The notes beneath the pieces were generated by a model that saw only the letters and a list, made by a program, of their open reading frames with translations, had not been told where the DNA came from and ran no database searches. A program made the position numbers and the translations under genes. From NCBI GenBank assembly GCA_019116045.1, contig DXCK01000036.1, positions 20,435 through 84,434 on the forward strand: 64,000 nucleotides of DNA. The letters are read 5' to 3'. Source of the stretch: Candidatus Bacteroides merdipullorum (GTDB taxonomy: Bacteria; Bacteroidota; Bacteroidia; Bacteroidales; Bacteroidaceae). Below are positions 9,583 to 18,887 of this stretch, in pieces. Each line of letters begins with the position of its first letter. The first letter of the stretch is position 1.

Positions 9583-9654
9583 ACCATTCCCCAGCATCCG
9601 CGTTCTACCCACATTACAGATTCTTTAACCTTTCTCACCGTTTTTTCGGTTATG

Positions 9655-9740
9655 CCGCCAGGCGCCGCGCCCGTGTGCGGCGGAAGGACGGCCGGTGTGC
9701 GGAGCGGGCGCGCCCGTTGCGGACAAGAGCCGCGCAGTAA
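9655..9740. repeat. Degenerate ~22-nt quasi-palindromic repeat family, copy B
   Basis: tgtgcggcggaaggacggccgg / tgtgcggagcgggcgcgcccg / ttgcggacaagagccgcgcag. Confidence 0.5.
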
Positions 9741-9792
9741 TTCGGGTAAAAACTTCTGTAATCCGGATAAAAGGCGGAACGGACAAATGGCT

Positions 9793-9800
9793 TACCTTTG
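9793..9800 (+). promoter_or_regulatory. -7 box TACCTTTG upstream of TonB receptor
   Basis: TACCTTTG 45 nt upstream of start codon. Confidence 0.5.
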
Positions 9801-9844
9801 CAGCGACTGAAACGATTATCCATTTTATACACTTTACAGAAGAT

Positions 9845-11728
9845 ATGAGACAACGATTCACTCTTACTCTCCTGTCCCTCGCACTGGCGACGGCGGTCGC
9901 CGGGGCGGCGGACAAACAGGAAACTGACTCTGTGCGCCACGATTACCGGCTGAACGAAGTGGTCGTCACCGGCACACGCAACGCGACTGACATCCGCCAC
10001 TTGCCCATGACCATCAGCGTCGTGGGACGCACACAACTGGCCGACCGATACCAACCCTCGCTCCTGCCCGCGCTGACGGAGCAGGTGCCCGGCCTGTTCG
10101 TCACCAGCCGCGGCGTGCTGGGCTACGGCGTGTCCACCGGAGCGGCGGGCGGGCTGAGCATCCGCGGACTGTCGGGCAGCGCGCAGATGCTGGTGCTCAT
10201 CGACGGGCACCCGCAGTACATGGGACTCTTTGGTCACCCCATCTCCGACTCGTACCAGACAATGCTGGCCGAGCGCGTGGAGGTGCTCCGCGGCCCGGCC
10301 TCGGTGCTCTACGGTTCGAACGCCATGGGCGGCGTCATCAACATCGTCACACGCCAGATGCACGAAGACGGGGTGCAGACCGACATCAACCTGGGCGCCG
10401 GCTCCTACGGCACGGTGCAGGCCGAGGCGGTGAACCGCGTGCGCAGCGGACGATTCAGCAGCACGGCCTCCTTTTCGTACAACCGCACGGACGGACATCG
10501 CGCCGACATGCCTTTTGAACAGTTCAGCGGCTACGCCAAGCTGTCGTACGAAGTGACGAAGAACTGGCGGCTGTGGGGCGACGTGAACGTGACGCACTTC
10601 AACGCATCGAACCCCGGCGAGACCTTTGCGCCCCTCATCGACAACGACTCGCGCATCACCCGCGGCATGGCCTCGGCCATGCTCGAAAACCACTACGACC
10701 GCACATCCGGCGCCCTGAGCTTCTTCTACAACTGGGGGCGGCACAAGATTAACGACGGCTACGAGCCGGGCGAAGAGCCGCAAGAATCGCTGTTCCACAG
10801 CAAAGACCTGATGATGGGCGTCTCCTGGTACCAGAGCGCCGAACTGTACCGGGGCAACCGCCTGACCGTGGGCGTGGACTACCAGCACTTCGGCGGCGAG
10901 TCGTGGAACGAGGCCGTGCTGGACGGCGAGCGCATCCCCGGCGTAGAGAAGAAGCAAGACGAAGTGGCGGCCTACGCCGATTTCCGGCAAGATTTCGGAC
11001 GCTGGCTGTCGCTGAACGCCGGCCTGCGCGTCGACCACCACTCGCACGTGGGCACCGAGCTCGTGCCCCAGGGCGGCCTGGCCTTCCACCTGCCCCGCCA
11101 GGCCGAGCTGAAGGCAATGGTCAGCAAAGGCTTCCGCAACCCCACCATCCGCGAGATGTACATGTTTCCCCCGCAAAATCCCGACCTGCGCCCCGAACGG
11201 CTGATGAACTACGAGCTCAGCTTCACGCAGACCCGCCTGGACGGCGCACTGACCTACGGCGCGAACCTCTTCTACATCGACGGCGACAACCTCATCATGA
11301 CCGTCCGGCAGGACGGCCGCCCGCACAACGTGAACAGCGGACGCATCCGCAACTGGGGCCTGGAAGCCAACGCCGGCTGGCGCGTCAACCCGCACTGGAG
11401 CGTCTACGCCAATTATAGCTGGGTGCACATGGATAACCCCGTCATCTCCGCCCCCGAGCACAAGCTCTACCTGGGGGCCGACTTCCGGCGGGGACGCTGG
11501 ACCGCCTCGACGGGCCTCCAGTACGTGGGCAGACTATACACCTCCGTGGGCGAGGCACCCACGACCGAGGACTTCGTCTTGTGGAACGTCCGCGCCTCCT
11601 ACCGCCTCTGCCCCTACGCCCGCCTGTTCGTGCGCGGCGAAAACCTGCTGGCACAGCGCTACGAAGTGATGCTGGGCTATCCGATGCCGAAAGCCACCTT
11701 CCTGGGAGGCATCAGCCTGAACCTTTAA
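9845..11728 (+). CDS. TonB-dependent receptor
   Basis: Plug domain (NEVVVTGTRNATDIRHLPMTISVVG, LRGPASVLYGSNAMGGVINIVTR) and C-terminal beta-barrel. Confidence 0.9.
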   Translation: MRQRFTLTLLSLALATAVAGAADKQETDSVRHDYRLNEVVVTGTRNATDIRHLPMTISVVGRTQLADRYQPSLLPALTEQVPGLFVTSRGVLGYGVSTGAAGGLSIRGLSGSAQMLVLIDGHPQYMGLFGHPISDSYQTMLAERVEVLRGPASVLYGSNAMGGVINIVTRQMHEDGVQTDINLGAGSYGTVQAEAVNRVRSGRFSSTASFSYNRTDGHRADMPFEQFSGYAKLSYEVTKNWRLWGDVNVTHFNASNPGETFAPLIDNDSRITRGMASAMLENHYDRTSGALSFFYNWGRHKINDGYEPGEEPQESLFHSKDLMMGVSWYQSAELYRGNRLTVGVDYQHFGGESWNEAVLDGERIPGVEKKQDEVAAYADFRQDFGRWLSLNAGLRVDHHSHVGTELVPQGGLAFHLPRQAELKAMVSKGFRNPTIREMYMFPPQNPDLRPERLMNYELSFTQTRLDGALTYGANLFYIDGDNLIMTVRQDGRPHNVNSGRIRNWGLEANAGWRVNPHWSVYANYSWVHMDNPVISAPEHKLYLGADFRRGRWTASTGLQYVGRLYTSVGEAPTTEDFVLWNVRASYRLCPYARLFVRGENLLAQRYEVMLGYPMPKATFLGGISLNL

Positions 11729-11750
11729 ACATAAATAAACCCTAAAAAGC

Positions 11751-11805
11751 AAGGCCGGAGACCACAAAGACGCAGCAAAAGCGTTACTTTTGTCTCCGGC
11801 CTTTC
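11751..11805 (+). terminator. Hairpin terminator-like element
   Basis: AAGGCCGGAGAC ... GTCTCCGGCCTT inverted repeat, weak T tract. Confidence 0.55.
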
Positions 11806-11849
11806 ACGTTAAGGCCGCACTTACGATTCACTCACCCAAAACACCGGCC

Positions 11850-13838
11850 ATGAACCCAACCAACCCCCTCCGCAAGTATCTGTACGCCGCCTGCATCTGG
11901 CTGGCCATCGCACTGTGCGCCCAGGCGCAAAACACCAAACCCTTTGTCATCCCCGAACTGAAAGAATGGCAAGGACGGACAGGCGACTTCATCCCCACCC
12001 CCCAGACGCGCATCGTCTGCGAAGACAACGGACTGCTGACCATCGCCCGCCAGTTTGCCGACGACTACGAAACCCTGTTCGGCACCCGTCCCGAAGTGAC
12101 CACCGGACGCGCCCACGACGGCGACTTCTGCCTCCGCCTGAAGGCTGGCGACAAACGGCTGGGCAACGAAGGCTACACCATCCGCATCGGCAAACGGGTG
12201 GAAGTGACAGCACCACAGGCCATCGGACTCTACTGGGCCACCCGCACCCTGCTGCAAATGAGCGAACAGGACGAAAGCCGCCGTCTGCCCCAAGGCAACA
12301 TCAGCGACTGGCCGGACTATGCCGTGCGAGGCTTCATGCTGGACTGCGGACGCAAATACATCCCGCTGGAATACCTCGGCAAGCTGTCCCAGGTGATGTC
12401 TTACTACAAGATGAACACCTTCCAGGTGCACCTCAACGACAACGGGTTCAAACAATACTTCGACAACGACTGGGACAAGACCTACGCCGCCTTCCGCCTG
12501 GAGTGCGAGACCTTCCCGGGACTGACAGCCCGCGACGGGCACTACACCAAAGCCGCCTTCCGCGACTTCCAGAAAGAAGCCGCGGCACGCTTCGTGGAAG
12601 TCATCCCCGAAATCGACGCTCCCGCCCACACGCTGGCCTTCAGCCATTATAGGCCGGAACTGGGCAGCCGAAAGTACGGCATGGACCATCTGGACTTGTC
12701 CAATCCCCAGATTTATACCTTCCTCGACGCCCTGTTCGAAGAATACCTGGCCGGAGACGACCCGGTCTTCGTCGGACCGCGCGTCAACATCGGGACAGAC
12801 GAATACTCCAACCAGGACAAAGAAGTGATAGAGCAGTTCCGCGCCTTCACGAACCATTATATCAATTATGTGGAAAGCTTCGGCAAGCAGGCATGCATGT
12901 GGGGCGCACTGACCCACGCCCAAGGCGACACGCCGGTGAAGTCGGAGAACGTCATCATGAACCTCTGGTACAACGGGTACGCCGACCCCAAAGAGATGGT
13001 ACGACAGGGATACAAACTCATCAGCATGCCCGACGCCCTGCTGTACATCGTGCCTGCTGCGGGTTACTACCAAGACTACCTGGACACCGAGTCCCTGTAC
13101 AGCCACTGGACTCCGGCGCACGTCGGCAAGGTAGTGTTCGACGAGAAAGACCCGGCCATCCTGGGCGGCATGTTCGCCCTGTGGAACGACCACGTGGGCA
13201 ACGGCATCTCGGTGAAAGACATCCACCACCGCATCTACCCCGCCCTGCAAACCCTGTCGGCGAAGATGTGGGACGGCGCAAACGTGACCCTGCCCTACGA
13301 GGAGTTCGTGGAAAAAAGCCAAAGACTGAGCGAGGCACCGGGCGTCAACGAACTGGGACGATGGGGCAAGCCCAACAGCCTCATCGTAGAGCAGGCTGCC
13401 GTGAACCCGGGCGACGAACTGCCCATCCCCGAGGTGGGCTACAACTATACCGTGGAGTTTGACATCGAGGCCGCCGGCGAAGAACCGGGCACGGAGCTGT
13501 TCCGCTCGGGCAACGCCGTCTTCTACCTGTCCGACCCCGTGAGCCGCAAACTGGGCTTCGCCCGCGACGGCTACCTGTACACGTTCGACTACCAGTTCTT
13601 CCCCGGCGAGAAAGCACACGTCTCTGTCGAAGGCAACAACAAGTCCACCACGCTGCGGGTGGACGGCCGCACGGTGAGCAGGCTGGACACACGCACCGTG
13701 TACTACTCGCAGACAGAAGCCAAGACAGACCTGCGGAGCGTGCCTACGCTGGTATTCCCCTTGCAAAAGGCCGGAAACTTCCGCGCCCGCCTGACGAACC
13801 TCAGGGTGTACAACTACCGGGTGAGCGACCAGCGGTAA
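11850..13838 (+). CDS. GH20 family beta-N-acetylhexosaminidase
   Basis: Signal peptide; GH20 motifs (GFMLDCGRKYIPLEYL, EIDAPAHTLAF, NIGTDEYS); LamG-like C-terminus. Confidence 0.85.
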   Translation: MNPTNPLRKYLYAACIWLAIALCAQAQNTKPFVIPELKEWQGRTGDFIPTPQTRIVCEDNGLLTIARQFADDYETLFGTRPEVTTGRAHDGDFCLRLKAGDKRLGNEGYTIRIGKRVEVTAPQAIGLYWATRTLLQMSEQDESRRLPQGNISDWPDYAVRGFMLDCGRKYIPLEYLGKLSQVMSYYKMNTFQVHLNDNGFKQYFDNDWDKTYAAFRLECETFPGLTARDGHYTKAAFRDFQKEAAARFVEVIPEIDAPAHTLAFSHYRPELGSRKYGMDHLDLSNPQIYTFLDALFEEYLAGDDPVFVGPRVNIGTDEYSNQDKEVIEQFRAFTNHYINYVESFGKQACMWGALTHAQGDTPVKSENVIMNLWYNGYADPKEMVRQGYKLISMPDALLYIVPAAGYYQDYLDTESLYSHWTPAHVGKVVFDEKDPAILGGMFALWNDHVGNGISVKDIHHRIYPALQTLSAKMWDGANVTLPYEEFVEKSQRLSEAPGVNELGRWGKPNSLIVEQAAVNPGDELPIPEVGYNYTVEFDIEAAGEEPGTELFRSGNAVFYLSDPVSRKLGFARDGYLYTFDYQFFPGEKAHVSVEGNNKSTTLRVDGRTVSRLDTRTVYYSQTEAKTDLRSVPTLVFPLQKAGNFRARLTNLRVYNYRVSDQR

Positions 13839-13856
13839 CGCCCGACCCGCACAACG

Positions 13857-13908
13857 AAGGGGCAGATGCTTCCGGCAACCGGGAAAAGCATCTGCCCCTT
13901 CTTCTTGT
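13857..13908 (+). terminator. Intrinsic terminator after GH20 gene
   Basis: AAGGGGCAGATGCTT ... AAGCATCTGCCCCTT hairpin followed by CTTCTTG. Confidence 0.7.
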
Positions 13909-13946
13909 CCACATGTGCCGCCCGCAAGGTGCGGAGGCGGCAAGCG

Positions 13947-15065
13947 TCACTGGTTTTCAGCTCCCGCAAACTCCATGAGGTAAGCCTTGATGAAACCGTC
14001 GATTTTGCCGTCCATCACGCCGGTGACGTCCGAAGTCTGGAAGTTTGTGCGGTGGTCTTTGACGCGGCGGTCGTCGAACACGTAGCTTCGTATCTGCGAA
14101 CCCCACTCAATCTTCTTCTTACTAGCCTCGACTTTCGCTTGTTCGGCCATACGGTGCTTCATCTCCTTGTCGTAGAGCATGGAGCGGAGCAAGCGCAAGG
14201 CGTTCTCCCTGTTCTTGGGCTGGTCGCGCGTCTCGGTGTTCTCGATTAGAATCTCTTCTTCCTCTCCCGTGTACGGGTCTTTGTACTGGTAGCGCAGGCG
14301 CACGCCCGACTCCACCTTGTTGACGTTCTGTCCGCCGGCTCCGCCGCTTCGGAAGGTGTCCCACGACAGGCGCGCCGGTTCGATGGTGACTTCGATGGTG
14401 TCGTCTACCAGCGGGGTGACGAAGACCGAGGCGAAAGACGTCATGCGCTTGCCTTGCGCATTGTATGGCGACACGCGCACGAGGCGGTGCACGCCGTTCT
14501 CGCCCTTCAGGTATCCGTAGGCGTACGGTCCGCTGATTTCGATGGTGCAGGTCTTGATGCCCGCCTCGTCGCCCTCTTGCAAGTTGGCGATGGTTGTCTT
14601 GTAGCCGTGCGTCTCGGCGTAGCGCAGATACATGCGCATCAGCATGCTGGCCCAGTCCTGGCTTTCGGTGCCGCCGGCACCGGAGTTAATCTTCAGTACG
14701 CAGTCCATCTGGTCGGCTTCATCGCGCAGCATGTTCTTCAGTTCGAGCGCCTCGACGGCGGAGAGGGCTTTGGCATAGGCTTCGTCCACTTCTTCTTCGC
14801 TCACCAGCTCGTCTTTGTGGAAGTCGAAGGCCAGCTCCAGCTCGTCGGCCAGGGTCTTCACCTCGTTGTAGCCGCTGATCCACTGCTGCAAGCCTTTCAC
14901 CTTCTTCATCTGCGCTTCGGCGGCCTTCTGGTCGTCCCAGAAGCCGGGCGCCTGGGTGCGGAGTTGCTCTTCTTCCACTTGTATCTTCTTGCCTTCGATG
15001 TCCAGATAGCGGTTCAACGCATCGGTGCGTTCTTTGATGTCCTTCAGTTGCTCGGTAGTTATCAT
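13947..15065 (-). CDS. prfB: Peptide chain release factor 2
   Basis: GGQ motif context RSGGAGGQNVNKVESGVRL; C-terminal DHRTNFQTSDVTGVMDGKID. Confidence 0.93.
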   Translation of the reverse strand: MITTEQLKDIKERTDALNRYLDIEGKKIQVEEEQLRTQAPGFWDDQKAAEAQMKKVKGLQQWISGYNEVKTLADELELAFDFHKDELVSEEEVDEAYAKALSAVEALELKNMLRDEADQMDCVLKINSGAGGTESQDWASMLMRMYLRYAETHGYKTTIANLQEGDEAGIKTCTIEISGPYAYGYLKGENGVHRLVRVSPYNAQGKRMTSFASVFVTPLVDDTIEVTIEPARLSWDTFRSGGAGGQNVNKVESGVRLRYQYKDPYTGEEEEILIENTETRDQPKNRENALRLLRSMLYDKEMKHRMAEQAKVEASKKKIEWGSQIRSYVFDDRRVKDHRTNFQTSDVTGVMDGKIDGFIKAYLMEFAGAENQ

Positions 15066-15190
15066 TCCTTTCTCTCAGATTTTTATGATTCTTTATATAT
15101 ATCCTCTTTCTGCACGGAGATTCCAGCTCCGGCCCATGTCCGCAGAAGGATTCTCCCGACGGGGCCGGGCAAAATCCCTGCACGACAGTG

Positions 15191-15198
15191 CAAAGGTA
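15191..15198 (-). promoter_or_regulatory. -7 box TACCTTTG, candidate prfB promoter
   Basis: CAAAGGTA on + strand upstream of prfB. Confidence 0.45.
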
Positions 15199-15254
15199 TG
15201 AAAAAAACGCATATATTTGCAGGACAACAAGAAACTAAATACAACTGAACCGCC

Positions 15255-15508
15255 ATGAAACGATTGAAACGTCAGGGATGGGCCTTGCTGGCAGGGCTGT
15301 CTCTCTGTTGCGCAGGACATGCGCAAGTGATTTACATCGACGATGCCGGTCACGGGAAGGCCCTTCATCCTGGCCGGACGGGTGGAGGGGAACGCAGTCG
15401 CACTACCGCACCACGGGGCAGAGCCGGAACATCCGCCTCGTCCCGCTCTACGAGATAGGCGACGAGGGCTACGAAATCTACTTCCCCTTGCGGAAGACGA
15501 GGCCGTAA
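15255..15508 (+). pseudogene. Decayed secreted protein gene remnant (signal peptide plus C-terminal fragments in other frames)
   Basis: Signal peptide MKRLKRQGWALLAGLSLCCAGHAQ in one frame, PFILAGRVEGN in a second, RNIRLVPLYEIGDEGYEIYFPLRK* in a third. Confidence 0.5.
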
Positions 15509-15549
15509 GCCAAGGAGTACGAATCACACATTATATAATCTTATCGCTT

Positions 15550-18477
15550 ATGAACAAATTTCTGAAACGGATGGGTGTGCCGGCCCTCGCGCTGGCCGCC
15601 CTGGCTTTGGCGGGATGCCAGCCGAAGCATGACTACGAAACGGTGCCGGGCGACCCGCTCCAGGCACGCATCTACACGTTGGAGAACGGGCTGAAGGTCT
15701 ACATGACCGTGAACAAAGACGAACCGCGCATCCAGACTTTCATCGCCGTGCGTGTGGGCGGCAAGAACGACCCGGCGGAGACGACCGGCCTGGCCCACTA
15801 CTTCGAGCACCTGATGTTTAAGGGGACGACGCACTTCGGCACACAAAACTACGAGGCGGAGAAGCCTTTGCTCGACCAAATCGAACAGCAGTTCGAGGTC
15901 TACCGCCACACGACGGACGAGGCCGAGCGCAAGGCCATCTACCATACCATCGACAGCCTGTCGTTCGAAGCCTCGAAGCTGGCCATTCCCAACGAATACG
16001 ACAAGCTGATGGCAGCCATCGGGGCCAACGGCACCAACGCTTACACCAGCTACGACGTGACGTGCTACACCGAGGACATCCCGAGCAACCAGGTGGAGAC
16101 GTGGGCAAGGATTCAGGCCGAACGCTTCCAGAACTGCGTCATCCGCGGATTCCACACGGAGCTGGAGACCGTGTACGAGGAGAAAAACATGTCGCTGACG
16201 CGCGACTCGCGCAAGGTGGGCGAGACGCTGCTGGCCGCCCTGTTCCCCCATCATCCGTATGGCTCGCAGACGGTGCTGGGCACGCAGGAGCACCTGAAAA
16301 ACCCGTCCATCACCAACATCAAGAACTACTACAAGACGTGGTACGTGCCCAACAACATGGCCATCTGCCTGAGCGGCGACTTCGACCCGGACCAGATGAT
16401 TGAAATCATCGAACGCAACTTCGGAGCGCTCCGCCCCAACCCCGACCTGCCCAAGCTGAATCTGCCCAAGGAGGAAGAAATCACGGCGCCCATCGTGCGC
16501 GAAGTGCTGGGACCGGAAGCGGAACAGGTGGTGCTGGGATGGCGATTCCCGGGCGCATCCAGCCCCGAAGCGGAGGTGCTGGACATCGTGGGACAGGTGC
16601 TCTACAACGGGCAGGCCGGACTGTTCGACCTCGACCTGACGCAGCAGCAGAAGCTGTTGTCGGCCTTCTGCTATCCGGACAACCTGGCGGACTACAGCGT
16701 GCTGATGATGCAGGGACGCCCCAAGGCCGGGCAATCGCTGGAAGAGGTGAAAGACCTGATGCTCGGCGAACTGAAGAAGCTGCGCGAAGGCGACTTCGAC
16801 GAAAGCCTGCTGGAAGCAGCCATCAACAACTTCAAGCTCAACCAGCTACAACAGTTGGAGAGCAACGAGGGCAGGGCCGACTGGTTCGTGCAGTCCTTCG
16901 TCAACGGCACGGACTGGGCCGACGAGGTCAGCTCGCTCGAACGGCTCTCGAAGCTGACCAAGCAAGAGGTGGTGGACTTCGCGAACCGATACCTGAGGGA
17001 TGACAACCTGGCGGTGGTGTACAAACGGCAGGGAACCGACCCGAACGAGAAGAAGATAGACAAGCCGCAAATAACGCCCATCGTGATGAACCGCGACACG
17101 GCCAGCGCCTTCCTGCGCGACATCCAGACAGCCGCTTCGCAGGCAGCACCCATAGAGCCGGTCTTTCTGGACTACAGCAAGGACCTGGCGCAGCTCTCGG
17201 CCAAGGGCGGAGCCATCCCCGTGCTGTACAAGCAGAACACGTCCAACGACCTGTTCCAACTGACCTACCTGTTCGACATGGGCAACAACCAGGACAAGGC
17301 ACTGGGACTGGCCGCAGAATACCTGGAATACCTGGGCACGAGCGAACTGACACCCGAAGACGTGAAGAAGAAGTTCTACCAGATGGCCTGCAGCTTCTCC
17401 GTATGGCCGGGCGCCCGCCGCACGTATGTCACGCTGAGCGGACTGAACGAAAACTTGCCCCAAGCGCTGGAGCTGTTCGAACAGCTACTGGCCGACGCGC
17501 AGGTGGACCGCGAGGCTTACAGCAACCTGGTGGACGACAAGCTGAAGGCGCGCAAAGACGCCAAACTGAGCCAAGGGCAGAACTTCGCGCGCCTGATGCA
17601 ATATGTGTTCTACGGCCCTGAGAACCCGTCGACCAACCTGCTCGGCGAAGCCGAACTGAAGAAGATGGACCCGCAGGCGCTGGTGGAACGCATACACGGG
17701 CTGAACGGCTACAAGCACCGCATCCTGTACTACGGGCCCGACACGAGCGACGAACTGATTGCCTTGCTGGACCGCGAGCACCGCACGCCCGACACGCTGA
17801 AGGACGTCCCCGAAGGAGGCAACTTCGTCAGCCGCCAGACGCCGGAGACGCGCATCTTCCTGGCACCCTACGACGCGAAGAACATCTACCTGGCACAATA
17901 CTCCAACCGGGGCGAGCGTTTCGACCCCGCTTCCGAACCGTCGCGACAGCTCTACGGCGAGTACTTCGGCGGAGGCATGAACAGCATCGTTTTCCAGGAA
18001 ATGCGCGAAAGCCGCGGACTGGCCTACTCGGCCTGGGCCGGGCTGAACAAACCGAGCTACAACGACGAGGCCTACTACTTCCTGTCGCAGATTGCCTCGC
18101 AAAACGACAAGCTGATGGACGCCATACACACCTTCAACGACATCATCGAGCAGATGCCGCAGTCGGAGAACGCCTTCCGGCTGGCCAAGGAGGGCATGAT
18201 GGCACGCCTGCGCACCGAGCGCATCAACAAGGACGGGGTGCTGTGGAGCTTCGTCAACGCACAAGACTGGGGCCTGAGCGAAGACAGCCGCATCAAGCTG
18301 TACAACGACGTGCAACAGATGACGCTTCAAGACGTCGTAGACTTCCAGCAAAAGTGGGTGAAGGGACGCACGTACTACTACGGCATCTTGGGCAACAAGA
18401 AAGAGCTTGACATGGACGCCCTCCGCCGCATAGGCCCCGTGACGGAACTGACCACGGAGGACATCTTCGGATACTAA
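15550..18477 (+). CDS. M16 family (insulinase) zinc metallopeptidase, lipoprotein
   Basis: HYFEHLMFKGT (inverted HxxEH motif), lipoprotein signal (LALAGC), duplicated M16 domains. Confidence 0.92.
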   Translation: MNKFLKRMGVPALALAALALAGCQPKHDYETVPGDPLQARIYTLENGLKVYMTVNKDEPRIQTFIAVRVGGKNDPAETTGLAHYFEHLMFKGTTHFGTQNYEAEKPLLDQIEQQFEVYRHTTDEAERKAIYHTIDSLSFEASKLAIPNEYDKLMAAIGANGTNAYTSYDVTCYTEDIPSNQVETWARIQAERFQNCVIRGFHTELETVYEEKNMSLTRDSRKVGETLLAALFPHHPYGSQTVLGTQEHLKNPSITNIKNYYKTWYVPNNMAICLSGDFDPDQMIEIIERNFGALRPNPDLPKLNLPKEEEITAPIVREVLGPEAEQVVLGWRFPGASSPEAEVLDIVGQVLYNGQAGLFDLDLTQQQKLLSAFCYPDNLADYSVLMMQGRPKAGQSLEEVKDLMLGELKKLREGDFDESLLEAAINNFKLNQLQQLESNEGRADWFVQSFVNGTDWADEVSSLERLSKLTKQEVVDFANRYLRDDNLAVVYKRQGTDPNEKKIDKPQITPIVMNRDTASAFLRDIQTAASQAAPIEPVFLDYSKDLAQLSAKGGAIPVLYKQNTSNDLFQLTYLFDMGNNQDKALGLAAEYLEYLGTSELTPEDVKKKFYQMACSFSVWPGARRTYVTLSGLNENLPQALELFEQLLADAQVDREAYSNLVDDKLKARKDAKLSQGQNFARLMQYVFYGPENPSTNLLGEAELKKMDPQALVERIHGLNGYKHRILYYGPDTSDELIALLDREHRTPDTLKDVPEGGNFVSRQTPETRIFLAPYDAKNIYLAQYSNRGERFDPASEPSRQLYGEYFGGGMNSIVFQEMRESRGLAYSAWAGLNKPSYNDEAYYFLSQIASQNDKLMDAIHTFNDIIEQMPQSENAFRLAKEGMMARLRTERINKDGVLWSFVNAQDWGLSEDSRIKLYNDVQQMTLQDVVDFQQKWVKGRTYYYGILGNKKELDMDALRRIGPVTELTTEDIFGY

Positions 18478-18501
18478 ACGGGCAACCCCCGCACATGCCA
18501 C

Positions 18502-18536
18502 GCCCCGGCCGCGCATCATTGGCGTCGGTCGGGGCG
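18502..18536 (+). terminator. Candidate hairpin terminator after M16 gene
   Basis: GCCCCGGCCG ... CGGTCGGGGC imperfect inverted repeat. Confidence 0.4.
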
Positions 18537-18774
18537 GTCCTGTTTATATGAAGAAGTGTTTGTGGTCGTTATCCTGAACGACCCGTAGGGTCTATCTTTC
18601 CCCTTAAAAGCTCGTATGCAAAGTTACCCAACGGCAAGAGGGAATAAAAGCCCGTGTGGAAAGAAAGTGGATGGCGAAAAACAGCAATACTTTATATTTC
18701 AACAGATTAAACCCATCTACCTACCTGCAAAAAGTGGACGGAATACAGAAAAAACGCCCCTCCGAGAGCGCGAA

Positions 18775-18850
18775 ACGCCCCGTGTCCGCACGAAGCACGC
18801 TCCCCTCGGACACGGGGCGCGGCCGTCACGGACAAGAAGCAAGGGATGCT
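18775..18850. repeat. Degenerate ~22-nt repeat family, copy C
   Basis: tgtccgcacgaagcacgctcccc / tcggacacggggcgcggccg / tcacggacaagaagcaaggga. Confidence 0.5.
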
Positions 18851-18887
18851 TGGAAGGGAAACGGACAGGAAACGGACAGGCAGGCGG

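Noticed and set aside
11832-13943. 703-aa minus-strand ORF opposite the GH20 gene (and similar antisense ORFs, e.g. 24527-26974, 27905-29554, 38311-39984, 49930-52521)
   Set aside because: Same GC-bias artefact; each lies over a well-supported gene.
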